Source: Lentisphaerota bacterium
Lineage (GTDB): Bacteria > Verrucomicrobiota > Lentisphaeria > Victivallales > Victivallaceae
Reading direction: 5' to 3'
DNA length: 64,000 nucleotides
Assembly: GCA_015061545.1 (NCBI GenBank)
Contig: SUWJ01000008.1
Coordinates: 1-64,000 of the forward strand
In this document: piece after piece, positions 8,290 to 16,399 of the stretch
Position numbering within the stretch: position 1 is the stretch's first letter
Layout of the letters: each line of letters opens with the position of its first letter
Notes under the pieces: generated by a model
What the model saw: only the letters and a program-made list of their open reading frames with translations
What the model was told of the DNA's origin: nothing
Databases searched by the model: none
Translations under genes and position numbers: made by a program

Positions 8290-8811
8290 TCAATCTTTTT
8301 CCGGAAAATTCCATTTTACCAGCGTCCGGTCGCCTTTATGCCGTTTCAATACCAGTTTGAGCTGAGCACGGGCATCTTCAATATGCTCGCAGATTGTCGT
8401 CTGACAACGGGGCATATCCAAACTGATGAGATCATAGACATAGTAATAACCGACTTTGCTCATCAACGGCAAAACCCAGCCGGGACAGTGATAGCAATAG
8501 AGCGGACAACTCCCCGCATCGTTATCCTGAACTTTGGCCAGACTCGGACAACCGCTCATAAAACTTTTGAGCACCTTGCCGTACTGACCGTCTTCAATAA
8601 ATTTGTCGGAATCACAGTTTTCCTCTTTTTTGATCATCATCCAGTAGTCATACATTCCCTGCAGACCACCTTCGCTGAATTGCTTCAGACAATGAGTCTC
8701 CTGATGGCGGCTGATTTCGAGGAAATAATCTTCCAGATGTTCGTGCCCTTTATCTTCCAGATACTTGAAAATTTCGTTGTAAAAACGGACAAAGTGATCG
8801 CTGGGAATCAT
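8290..8811 (-). CDS. Cys-rich protein, first of the three-gene cluster (paralogue of 7240-7740)
   Basis: 173 aa. The ATG at 8811 is preferred over the GTG two codons earlier because AAGGAA is 8 nt away and the paralogue starts at the same residue (MIPSDHFV). It has the conserved blocks THCLK, EENCDSD, SGCPSLAKVQDNDAG, CYHCPGWVLPLM and YYVYDL. It lies downstream of the lyase gene at 8884-9810, with an 11-bp inverted repeat between them, so the four genes may be co-transcribed. Function unknown; a hydrolase or metal-dependent enzyme is plausible. Confidence 0.5.
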   Translation of the reverse strand: MIPSDHFVRFYNEIFKYLEDKGHEHLEDYFLEISRHQETHCLKQFSEGGLQGMYDYWMMIKKEENCDSDKFIEDGQYGKVLKSFMSGCPSLAKVQDNDAGSCPLYCYHCPGWVLPLMSKVGYYYVYDLISLDMPRCQTTICEHIEDARAQLKLVLKRHKGDRTLVKWNFPEKD

Positions 8812-8828
8812 AAACACTTTTCCTTGTA

Positions 8829-8864
8829 TAAAGTGTTATCCTGAATCAACAGAATAACACTTTA
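8829..8864 (-). promoter_or_regulatory. Perfect 11-bp inverted repeat upstream of the Cys-rich cluster
   Basis: TAAAGTGTTAT (8829-8839) and ATAACACTTTA (8854-8864) are perfectly complementary with a 14-nt spacer. On the minus strand a TTGACA lies just upstream (8867-8872). There is no T-run after it, so an operator or mRNA hairpin is more likely than a terminator. Confidence 0.5.
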
Positions 8865-8883
8865 ACTTGTCAACGGTTGGATC

Positions 8884-9810
8884 TCACTTGAGCAGCCACG
8901 CTTTTTCAGCGCGGATGACTTCATCAATATCTTTGGAACATTGTTCCGAAAGCTGATAATTCAAATAAGTCTTGGCGGTGTTGAACACGCCCAGCCGCAC
9001 CATTATCTCTTTCTGCCCTGCCATCCAGCACTCGATGGACTTGCCGCCGAAGATCTTGAACATAACTTCCGCCAGATGACTCTGGATTGCCTGAGTTTCG
9101 TCAAACTTGCCTTCGGCTGCCAGTCGGCACATTTCTGCAGCGTAAGCACCGTTAAAGCAGCCGCCGCCGAACAATACGCCGTCGTACCCGGCTTTAAGAT
9201 AGGTCACACAGTCAAACTCATCGCCGCACAGCACCGCCAATTCACCGTTACGGCGCTGTTTGGCTGCCATGATCGCCTGAGTAAATTCCGTCATGCTGGC
9301 GGAATCTTTACACAATATCACTTTGGGATTATCCAGCAAACGCCCCAGCACTTCGGGATCAACATAGACGCTGGAAAACTTGCCGCGATTGTAGATACCC
9401 ACCGGGATCTGACTGGCTTCGATGACCTGAGTATAGAGATCGTAAATAAAATCGCCTTTGGCGGCGTTGAGCTGGAAAAACGGCGGGGCAATTACCGCTA
9501 TATCAATAATATCCTGATAGCGCTGCAAATTTTCGATCATCCGTTCTGCCGAGTTATCAGTTATCTGCATCGCCACGGGGATCCGTCCGTCCACATAACG
9601 CACCGTCAATTCCGCCAGACGCATCCGTTCGGCATCGGGCAGAAACGGGCCTTCCCCGGCGGTTCCCGCCAGAAACAACCCCTTGATGCCCAGTTTGATC
9701 TGGTGTTCAACCAGCTTGGCAAGCGCATCACGATCCACCTTGCCATCCAGCGTCAGCGGAGTAGACATTGCCGACCAGGCACCTTTGAATGAATCCATCG
9801 AAAATTTCAT
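8884..9810 (-). CDS. Dihydrodipicolinate synthase / N-acetylneuraminate lyase family protein
   Basis: 308 aa class I aldolase-type TIM barrel. The Schiff-base Lys is K168 (ILCKDSA), the catalytic Tyr is Y140 (GIYNRGKF), and the GTTGE substrate-carboxylate loop appears as GTAGE at residues 49-53. The YNxP motif of true DapA and NanA is changed to YNRG, so a sugar-acid or other 2-oxo acid aldolase is more likely than lysine biosynthesis. The ATG at 9810 has AAGGA 8 nt before it. The frame extends nine codons further upstream without a site. It is divergent from a GntR regulator, which suggests an inducible catabolic role. Confidence 0.85.
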   Translation of the reverse strand: MKFSMDSFKGAWSAMSTPLTLDGKVDRDALAKLVEHQIKLGIKGLFLAGTAGEGPFLPDAERMRLAELTVRYVDGRIPVAMQITDNSAERMIENLQRYQDIIDIAVIAPPFFQLNAAKGDFIYDLYTQVIEASQIPVGIYNRGKFSSVYVDPEVLGRLLDNPKVILCKDSASMTEFTQAIMAAKQRRNGELAVLCGDEFDCVTYLKAGYDGVLFGGGCFNGAYAAEMCRLAAEGKFDETQAIQSHLAEVMFKIFGGKSIECWMAGQKEIMVRLGVFNTAKTYLNYQLSEQCSKDIDEVIRAEKAWLLK

Positions 9811-9843
9811 CTTGATATTCCTTTCCATACGAAACAAGGTTAT

Positions 9844-9897
9844 ATGTAGTATTTATTTTTGCTACATTTAAGATAATCACAAAAAGTGAAAATACAA
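9844..9897 (-). promoter_or_regulatory. Promoter of the lyase gene with an overlapping palindrome
   Basis: Minus strand: TTGTAT (9892-9897), 16-nt spacer, TATCTT (9870-9875). The inverted repeat ATGTAG (9844-9849) / CTACAT (9862-9867), with a 12-nt spacer, covers the predicted start site and first transcribed bases, as expected for a repressor site of the divergent GntR protein. Confidence 0.5.
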
Positions 9898-9940
9898 ATC
9901 ACAAATTAACAATGTTGCTACTTTTTTTATATTTTTGCTA
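9859..9940 (+). repeat. Three direct TTGCTA copies in the lyase/GntR intergenic region
   Basis: TTGCTA occurs at 9859-9864, 9915-9920 and 9935-9940. The last two are 20 nt apart (two helical turns). They may be regulator half-sites. The region is AT-rich, so chance is possible. Confidence 0.3.
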
Positions 9941-10024
9941 TAAAAACGGATAAGGCGCATATTTAGAATAAAAAAAATATCGAATAAGATTTGAATTTTT
10001 CTATGAAACGTGCAATATTATCTT

Positions 10025-10669
10025 ATGCAGAAAAATAAACGTAAAACTTTGACCGATCAAGTGGAACAGCGGATATACGAACATATCCGCGAGCATGGTT
10101 ACGCTTTTGGCGACCTGCTGCCCAAAGAAGAGGAGTTTGCCGCCGAACTTTCGGTGTCGCGCACCATCACGCGGGAGGCTTTGAGCCGCTTGAAAGCGGC
10201 AGGAATCATCGAAAGCCGCCGCAGACGCGGAATGATCCTGAAAAAGCCCGACCTTTTTGCGGGGCTTGATAAACTTATCCATTTTAATATTCTGGACGAA
10301 ACCGCCCGCAAAGAGTTTGCTGAACTGCGGCTGGTCATCGAAATCGGCTTATCGGATTTGATCTATATGCACAAAACGCCGGAAGCCCTTGACGAGCTGG
10401 AGAAAATCGCCCGCCGTTTTATCGACAGCAAAGAACACGGCAAGATCGAGCAGGAGTTTCACCGCCGATTGATGGCGATGAGCCAGAATCGGCTGATCGA
10501 CCGCTTCCAACTGCTGTTGGATTCAGTTTTTGTTTCCGCAAAAGAGTTGTCCGAAGAAGTGATGAGTCAGGCCTACGGCGACCATATGGAAATCGTTGAA
10601 GCGTTGCGCAGCGGCACGTTGGCGGAGTGGCGCGAGGTAGCCCACCAGCATTTTACCAATTATTTCTGA
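10025..10669 (+). CDS. GntR-family transcriptional regulator (FadR/FCD type)
   Basis: 214 aa from the ATG at 10025; a GTG at 10010 would add five residues. Neither has a strong ribosome binding site. The N-terminal winged helix-turn-helix is clear (QRIYEHIREHGYAFGDLLPKE, then SVSRTITREALSRLKAAGII). The C-terminal helical FCD-like domain contains EFHRRL and DHMEIVEAL with a spaced His that may bind a metal or ligand carboxylate. It is divergent from the NAL/DHDPS-family lyase, so it probably represses that gene and responds to a pathway metabolite. Confidence 0.88.
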   Translation: MQKNKRKTLTDQVEQRIYEHIREHGYAFGDLLPKEEEFAAELSVSRTITREALSRLKAAGIIESRRRRGMILKKPDLFAGLDKLIHFNILDETARKEFAELRLVIEIGLSDLIYMHKTPEALDELEKIARRFIDSKEHGKIEQEFHRRLMAMSQNRLIDRFQLLLDSVFVSAKELSEEVMSQAYGDHMEIVEALRSGTLAEWREVAHQHFTNYF

Positions 10670-10715
10670 TTTCTTCCGCCGGCAAGGTCTGATTTTTTTT
10701 AACGCCCTGTCCGGT

Positions 10716-11627
10716 TCACTCTGAATTGTGATGGTTGATACGCGCCTGCTGGCGGTCAAAAATAAACATCTGCCACGCATTGAAACTGTTGTGCCACAGA
10801 ACATAACTTATTACCCCCATTGCCGCCAACGGGCCGGCATAAGCAAATGCCAGATAGATGGTCAATGTGGTATTTTTCTGCCCCAGACTCTGGCTTGCCT
10901 CCCGCCGCAAACCTTTTTCGCCCAGATAGTAGCCCAAAGTAAAGTTCAGCGCACAAATCACCATGGCAATCAAGCAACTTTCCACAATAATCCAGCGCGA
11001 CAACTGCGGATTATTCTGCAGAAAATGCATCGCCGAAGCTGCAATGATAAACAGGCACAAACTCCATAATCCGAAGGTGGCAGTAGCAAGTTTCTGCGGC
11101 AGATTCCGGGCCTCAGGATAAAATTTCCGCAAGATCACAGCTGCGGAAAACGGCAGCAAAAGCAGATAAACCAGCGTTTCGGCCACTTTCAACATAAATT
11201 CCATGGAGCTGTTGCCGCACACCCACCCCAACAGCCACGGCATAACCAGCGCAATTCCCACATTGGTAGTTACAAACGAGGTTATCACATAGCCCACATT
11301 GCCCCGAAGAAAACTCATCACCACCGCCGCTGCCGTAGCCGTAGGGGTAACCGCTACAAAAAATGCCGACTGCGCCAGAGTTTTATCTTTGAACAGCCAC
11401 AACACTATCCAGTAACAGCCGATTCCCAGCAGCAGATTGACCGCCAGCAGCATAAAATGGGATCGCCGCAGCTTCAACTCCTTGAAATCCAAACGCAAAA
11501 ATACCATAAAGAGCATCACCATCAGCAAATAACGGATCAGAAAATTCAGTCCGTTGGCTTGCGGAAAGATCACTCCCAAACTCAATGGCACAAATATCAT
11601 TGCAGGACGGATCAATGTTTTAAGCAT
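10716..11627 (-). CDS. Bile acid:sodium symporter (BASS) family transporter
   Basis: 303 aa inner membrane protein with about nine or ten hydrophobic segments. It opens with SLGVIFPQANGL and has TPTATAAAVVMSFLRGN, the polar crossing segment typical of BASS/SBF proteins, and FVTTNVGIALVMPWLLG. In this fold a substrate (organic anion, pantoate, pyruvate or bile acid) is moved with Na+. It is convergent with the GntR gene. Substrate unknown; proximity to the lyase locus allows a link to its substrate. Confidence 0.75.
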   Translation of the reverse strand: MLKTLIRPAMIFVPLSLGVIFPQANGLNFLIRYLLMVMLFMVFLRLDFKELKLRRSHFMLLAVNLLLGIGCYWIVLWLFKDKTLAQSAFFVAVTPTATAAAVVMSFLRGNVGYVITSFVTTNVGIALVMPWLLGWVCGNSSMEFMLKVAETLVYLLLLPFSAAVILRKFYPEARNLPQKLATATFGLWSLCLFIIAASAMHFLQNNPQLSRWIIVESCLIAMVICALNFTLGYYLGEKGLRREASQSLGQKNTTLTIYLAFAYAGPLAAMGVISYVLWHNSFNAWQMFIFDRQQARINHHNSE

Positions 11628-11747
11628 AATAAAAGATTCTGTATAAACTGTTCAGAAAAAACCAAAACGTTCTGTTTTCCCTGAAGGGTGGTTTCTTGTT
11701 GCAAGTTTGATATTTTAACTCCCCCGCAACAGAAAATATAACCAACA

Positions 11748-11775
11748 AAAAAAGGCGACCGCAGCCGCCTTTTTT
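11748..11775. terminator. Bidirectional terminator between serC and the symporter gene
   Basis: The stem AAAAAAGGCG (11748-11757) / CGCCTTTTTT (11766-11775) with an 8-nt loop ends in six T on either strand. It lies 20 nt beyond the serC stop. Confidence 0.85.
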
Positions 11776-11795
11776 CTATTGCTGAACGCTCAAGC

Positions 11796-12872
11796 TCAGC
11801 CGTTGCGCTTTTCAAATTCACGCATGAAGTCGATCAACGCATCAACGCCGGCCATGGGCATGGCATTGTAGATGCTGGCACGGCAGCCGCCGACGATACG
11901 ATGCCCCTTGAGCGAAGTCAAACCCGCCGCCGTGGCTTCTTTGACAAACTGGGCATCCAGCTCTTCGCTGGGCAGACGCCAGACCACGTTCATCCGCGAA
12001 CGGCTTTCCTTCTGAACAGGAGTGGTATAGAAATCGGTGCTGTCCAGATAGCCGTAGAGTTTATCCGCCTTGGCATCGTTGAGCTTTTCGATCGCCGCAA
12101 TACCGCCCTGCGCTTTGAACCAGTCGGTCACCAGCGCCAGCAGATAAATGGCAAAGGTCGGCGGAGTGTTGTAAAGCGAGTTGTTTTCGCTATAGGTCGA
12201 GTATTTGAGCATGGTCGGCAGATTCGCCGGAGTGCGTTCCTGCAGATCCTTGCGCATGATCACCACCGCCATACCGCTGGGGCCGAGGTTCTTCTGCGCA
12301 CCGGCATAAATCATGCCGAAATCGTTGACATTGACCACCCGCGACATAATATCGCTGGACATATCCGCAATCAGCGGAACATCCACTTTGGGGAACGTGC
12401 GGTACTGGGTACCGGCAACGGTGTTGTTGCTGGTAATGTGCAGATAAGCAGCATCGGCAGGAGTGGCTTCCCAGCTGGAAAATTCAGGAATATACGCGTA
12501 TTTATCAGCCTTGCTGGAGCAGACGATTCTGGCATTGCCCAGATTGGCAGCTTCTTTGTACGCTTTGTTGCTCCACACCCCCGTATCGGCATAGTCGGCA
12601 GTTTTGCCGTTCAGCAGGTTCATCGCCAACATGGCAAACTGCATACTGGCACCGCCCTGAATGAACATGACATCGTAATCATCGCTGATATTCATCAGTT
12701 CTTTGACATTGGCAACCGCCCGTTCGATAACTTCGGTAAACTGCTTGCCGCGGTGGGAAAGTTCGATAAGACCGCTGCCGGATTCCTTAAAATCGCAAAA
12801 TTCAGCCTGAGCGATCTTCATTACATCCTCCGGCAGCATAGCCGGACCGGCACTGAAGTTGTAAACCTTCAT
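11796..12872 (-). CDS. serC: Phosphoserine aminotransferase (SerC)
   Basis: 358 aa PLP-dependent class V aminotransferase that converts 3-phosphohydroxypyruvate to phosphoserine (serine pathway), and also acts in B6 synthesis in some bacteria. It has the family start VYNFSAGPAMLPEDV, the substrate loop FIQGGASMQFAM, the PLP Lys in GAQKNLGPSG, SDIMSR, and the C-terminal LKGHRIVGGCRASIYNAMP. It starts at an ATG after AGGAAGGAAG. It is a single gene with a clear promoter and terminator. Confidence 0.97.
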   Translation of the reverse strand: MKVYNFSAGPAMLPEDVMKIAQAEFCDFKESGSGLIELSHRGKQFTEVIERAVANVKELMNISDDYDVMFIQGGASMQFAMLAMNLLNGKTADYADTGVWSNKAYKEAANLGNARIVCSSKADKYAYIPEFSSWEATPADAAYLHITSNNTVAGTQYRTFPKVDVPLIADMSSDIMSRVVNVNDFGMIYAGAQKNLGPSGMAVVIMRKDLQERTPANLPTMLKYSTYSENNSLYNTPPTFAIYLLALVTDWFKAQGGIAAIEKLNDAKADKLYGYLDSTDFYTTPVQKESRSRMNVVWRLPSEELDAQFVKEATAAGLTSLKGHRIVGGCRASIYNAMPMAGVDALIDFMREFEKRNG

Positions 12873-12930
12873 GATCTTCTTCCTTCCTATTTATAAAATG
12901 GAGTTGTTACAAATTCTTTAATGAACTAAT

Positions 12931-12958
12931 AATATAGCACATCTAAAAAGTTTTTCAA
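12931..12958 (-). promoter_or_regulatory. serC promoter
   Basis: Minus strand: TTGAAA (12953-12958), 16-nt spacer ending GTGC, TATATT (12931-12936). Confidence 0.75.
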
Positions 12959-12994
12959 CCTATAGAGTAAAAAAATATCGAATCAGCTTAATAT

Positions 12995-13023
12995 TTGCAA
13001 AAGCACCTTTGCTGAAGTATATT
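12995..13023 (+). promoter_or_regulatory. Promoter of the uup-like gene
   Basis: TTGCAA (12995-13000), 17-nt spacer, TATATT (13018-13023), with the ATG at 13055. Confidence 0.75.
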
Positions 13024-13054
13024 AAACAAATTTTTTTCTCAGCAGGAGTTTTTT

Positions 13055-14941
13055 ATGGCAGAACAAGTGATCTGGTCAGGCGCCAATCTGCGTTACAGCA
13101 TCGGCACCCAAACCATTTTTGATAATACGGAATTTTCCATTGCCGCAGGCGAAAAGGTGGCGCTGGTGGGTCGCAACGGTTGCGGAAAATCTACACTGCT
13201 GAGTGTTATCAAAGGCAGTTTGATCTTGCAGAATGCTCAGATCAGCAAGATGCGCGATCTGCGGATCGCATCGCTGGATCAGGAATTCAATCTGCCGTTG
13301 GATACAAGCGTAAAGGATTGCGTGAAAAGCGGTCAGGAATATATTTATCGACTCCTTGCTGAATACGAAAGCGCCGACTGTCCGCCGCAGCGGCATGAAG
13401 ATTTGGAGCATTATCTGACCATGCACGATGCCTGGCACCCGGAAAGTCTGTTATCAGAAGTGATGGACAAGCTGCGTCTGGAGCGATCGGATGAACTTGT
13501 GCAAAATCTCTCCGGCGGCGAAAAGCGGCGGGTGGCGCTGGCGCGGGCGATCGTATCGCAGCCGGATTTGCTGCTGCTGGATGAACCGACCAACCATCTG
13601 GATATAGAAACGGTCAACTGGATCGAAGATTTTCTGACCGCTTACAACGGCACCACGCTGCTGGTGACCCACGACCGTTTTTTCCTTGATCGGGTGGCAA
13701 ACAGTATTGTGGAACTGGATCACGGCAAATTTTATCGGGTGGAAGGTTCTTACGCGGACTTTCTGGCATTCAAAGCCGAGCGCGAGGCCAACGAAGATAT
13801 TATTGAAGCCAAGCGCAAACACTTTCTCCGTTCCGAAATCGAATGGGTGCGCCGTTCCCCCAAAGCACGGCTGCGGCGCAATCTGGGGCGGCTGCGCCGT
13901 TACAACGAAATTGCCGCTCAATCGGGTCCTGAACGGACGGGGGAAGTCGAGCTTTTGATCCCGCCCGGCCCGCGCTTGGGCAATATGTGTCTTGAAATAA
14001 AGAATATCTCGAAAAAACTGGGCGGAAAAACGCTGTTTGAACCCTTTTCGCTGGAAATAACTCCGGGCAGAAAAATCGGCATTACCGGCTCCAACGGCAG
14101 CGGTAAAACCACATTATTAAGGATCATTACCGGGCAGCTGCCGCCGGACAGCGGCAATATAAAAATGGCACCGCAGGTGGAATTCAACTATATAGATCAG
14201 AACCGGGTGGTGCTGAACGAAGAAAATACCGTCTACGACGAAGTTGCCGAAGGACGCGACAATATCCGTTTCGGCAGCGATACAATAACTGTGCGCAGCT
14301 ATTTGAGAAGATTCCTGTTTGAAGACGAACGGATCAACACCCATATAAAGTATCTTTCAGGCGGCGAAAAAGCCCGTATCATATTGGCAAAAATCCTTAA
14401 AAAAGGCGGCAATTTTCTTATTCTGGACGAGCCGACCAACGACCTTGACCTGTCCACATTGCGGATGCTGGAAGAAGCCTTGAGCAATTACAACGGCACC
14501 ATACTGCTGGTCAGTCACGACCGCTATTTTCTCAACCGTATTTGCGACGGGATCATTGCTCTGGACGGTCAAGGCAAACTCTTTTACACTCCCGGCGATT
14601 ACGACTATTACCTGCAGAAGCGTCCCGCAACGGCAACGACGGAAAAGAAATCCGCCGCCGCGCCCGCCAAACCCGCCGCGACGGTTTCCGCAGCGGCAGC
14701 CCCGGGCAGAGAAAAGGCGCGCAAACTGACCTTCAGGGAACAAACCGAATTCAAAAAACTGGAAGAATCGATCCCATTGCTGGAAGCGCGTATTGCCGAA
14801 ATAGAAAATATTTTTCAGGAACCTGATTTCTACAGCAAATACGGCAGCCGTACCAACGAACTGAATACCGAACTGGAACAGCTCAAAAAACAGCTTGATT
14901 CCGACAGCGAACGCTGGCTGGAATTAGCCGAGTTTGCCTGA
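13055..14941 (+). CDS. uup: ABC-F ATPase, Uup type
   Basis: 628 aa soluble protein with two ABC domains and no membrane segment. Walker A motifs are GRNGCGKST and GSNGSGKTT; signatures are LSGGEKRR and LSGGEKAR; Walker B motifs are LLLDEPTNHLD and LILDEPTNDLD. Between the domains lies the charged ABC-F linker (RRSPKARLRRNLGR). An Ala/Pro/Lys-rich spacer (about 530-555) leads to a C-terminal coiled coil (FREQTEFKKLEESIPLLE), the hallmark of Uup. ABC-F proteins act on ribosomes; Uup is also tied to transposon excision and DNA branch handling in E. coli. Confidence 0.9.
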   Translation: MAEQVIWSGANLRYSIGTQTIFDNTEFSIAAGEKVALVGRNGCGKSTLLSVIKGSLILQNAQISKMRDLRIASLDQEFNLPLDTSVKDCVKSGQEYIYRLLAEYESADCPPQRHEDLEHYLTMHDAWHPESLLSEVMDKLRLERSDELVQNLSGGEKRRVALARAIVSQPDLLLLDEPTNHLDIETVNWIEDFLTAYNGTTLLVTHDRFFLDRVANSIVELDHGKFYRVEGSYADFLAFKAEREANEDIIEAKRKHFLRSEIEWVRRSPKARLRRNLGRLRRYNEIAAQSGPERTGEVELLIPPGPRLGNMCLEIKNISKKLGGKTLFEPFSLEITPGRKIGITGSNGSGKTTLLRIITGQLPPDSGNIKMAPQVEFNYIDQNRVVLNEENTVYDEVAEGRDNIRFGSDTITVRSYLRRFLFEDERINTHIKYLSGGEKARIILAKILKKGGNFLILDEPTNDLDLSTLRMLEEALSNYNGTILLVSHDRYFLNRICDGIIALDGQGKLFYTPGDYDYYLQKRPATATTEKKSAAAPAKPAATVSAAAAPGREKARKLTFREQTEFKKLEESIPLLEARIAEIENIFQEPDFYSKYGSRTNELNTELEQLKKQLDSDSERWLELAEFA

Positions 14942-14968
14942 GCATTAATTTGAGGAGCAACTCTTGTT

Positions 14969-15289
14969 ATGAACAACGCTTATGAACTTTTTACCGCCGT
15001 ACCCAAACAGCACAACTGCGCGCAGGCGGTCGCCGATGGATTCGGTGACCACGCGCTGTCGGCAGCTATGAAAGTTTGCGGCGGCGGCAACGCCCCTTAC
15101 GGTCGCTGCGGAGCATTGCATGCAGCATTGCTACTGACCGATCAAGCCTGCCATGAAGAACTTATCCGTGAATTTACCACGGCAGCAAAATCCGAAAAAT
15201 GCAAAGAGATCAAAGGCTCTGCCGAGCCCTTCCCCTGTGCTGAATGTGTGCGTCTGGCGGCGGAACTGGTAGAAAAATTCCGTTCGTAA
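14969..15289 (+). CDS. C_GCAxxG_C_C family redox protein
   Basis: 106 aa. The Cys pattern matches this family: HNCAQAV near the N terminus, VCGGGNAPYGRCGALHAA in the middle and EKCKEI, then PFPCAECV at the end. Members are thought to bind a metal cluster or act in redox, mostly in anaerobes, but no specific reaction is established. It starts at an ATG about 7 nt after a GAGGAGC site and lies 27 nt downstream of uup, so it is probably co-transcribed with it. Confidence 0.75.
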   Translation: MNNAYELFTAVPKQHNCAQAVADGFGDHALSAAMKVCGGGNAPYGRCGALHAALLLTDQACHEELIREFTTAAKSEKCKEIKGSAEPFPCAECVRLAAELVEKFRS

Positions 15290-15352
15290 AATCAGAACTG
15301 TACAGCTCCGCATCTGCCCATTGGCGATTTATTTATCCTACACGGTAAAAAG

Positions 15353-16399
15353 TCAACGCTTTTTACTTTTGGCAAGCAGGATCGTATGCAGCGCAAAAAC
15401 GATCCCCACCGCGCTGGCGGCAACGTAGATCGCGGAAAACACCACCGGGATCACCGCCGCTTGTGCTGCCGGTATGGAACAGGCTTTAAGTATTTCACAA
15501 TAAGCCGCATCGCGCACACCAAGCCCACCGGGAGTCAGCGGCAGCGTGGCAGCCAGTTCGCCGATACTGCCCGACAGCAGCGAGCCGACAATATTATTCA
15601 TCAGGTAAGCTCCTTCCCCCGCCAGACAAGCCGAACCGATCAGAAAAGCCGCCAGCGCAAAGAGCGGAAAAGCCACAAACCCCGAAAGCAATACACACTC
15701 CAATACACTCTTCCACGCCGGTCGGTAAGCTGCCAGCGCCGCTTCGATTCGGGAAAAGCCCCCACGGCTGATACGATCCAGCAAATCAAAACAAGCCTTC
15801 AAAAAGCGGATTTTCAGCACAATATCGCAGCGGAACGCCATCAATGCCGCCAGCAGCCCCAGCGGAGATACAACTACGATCATCATCAGCAGATGCCGAA
15901 ACCATTGACTGCTGCTTAGATTGCAAGCCAGCGCTGTTACTGCCGCAATCAGCGAAAGGATCAACAAACCGCACAAGCCGCAAACGCGGTCGATCAAAAC
16001 CGAAAATACCGCTGCAAAACGGTTACCCTCCCCCGCCCGTGAGGATATGAGTGCAGCTTTGACCACATCGCCTGACACCGATCCACCGGGAATAAACAGC
16101 GTATAAAACAATCCCTGCAGCGTCAGCGACACCGCCTCGGTCAGTTTGGTACCGATGCCGATCAAACGCAGCAGCAGCCACCAGCGGATCCCTGTCAGAA
16201 CGTGCTGCAGCAATATCACCGCAAAAGCCGCCAGCAGCCAGCCCCATGCCAGATCAGAAAACTGCTCTTTCTGCACGCCGCCGCGAAAGATAACTATAGA
16301 AATAATTGCCCCTGCCAGCAAAAGTTTCAGCGCCATTACCAGAAACTTATACCAGCGCTGTTCCCGACAGCGACTGAACTTATTTTTCAAATTCAGCAA
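15353..16399 (-). CDS. Flippase-like integral membrane protein (lysylphosphatidylglycerol synthase TM/UPF0104 family)
   Basis: 348 aa with about eight hydrophobic segments. Family features include LLQHVLTGIRWWLLLR, the GLFYTLFIPGGSVSGDVVKA block and, towards the C terminus, LPLTPGGLGVRDAAYCEIL. It lacks the aminoacyl-transferase domain of MprF, so it belongs to the stand-alone group proposed to flip or bind lipids. Its start overlaps the 3' end of the ArnT-like gene by 20 nt, which implies coupling: it may move the lipid-linked sugar used by that enzyme. Confidence 0.7.
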   Translation of the reverse strand: MLNLKNKFSRCREQRWYKFLVMALKLLLAGAIISIVIFRGGVQKEQFSDLAWGWLLAAFAVILLQHVLTGIRWWLLLRLIGIGTKLTEAVSLTLQGLFYTLFIPGGSVSGDVVKAALISSRAGEGNRFAAVFSVLIDRVCGLCGLLILSLIAAVTALACNLSSSQWFRHLLMMIVVVSPLGLLAALMAFRCDIVLKIRFLKACFDLLDRISRGGFSRIEAALAAYRPAWKSVLECVLLSGFVAFPLFALAAFLIGSACLAGEGAYLMNNIVGSLLSGSIGELAATLPLTPGGLGVRDAAYCEILKACSIPAAQAAVIPVVFSAIYVAASAVGIVFALHTILLAKSKKR

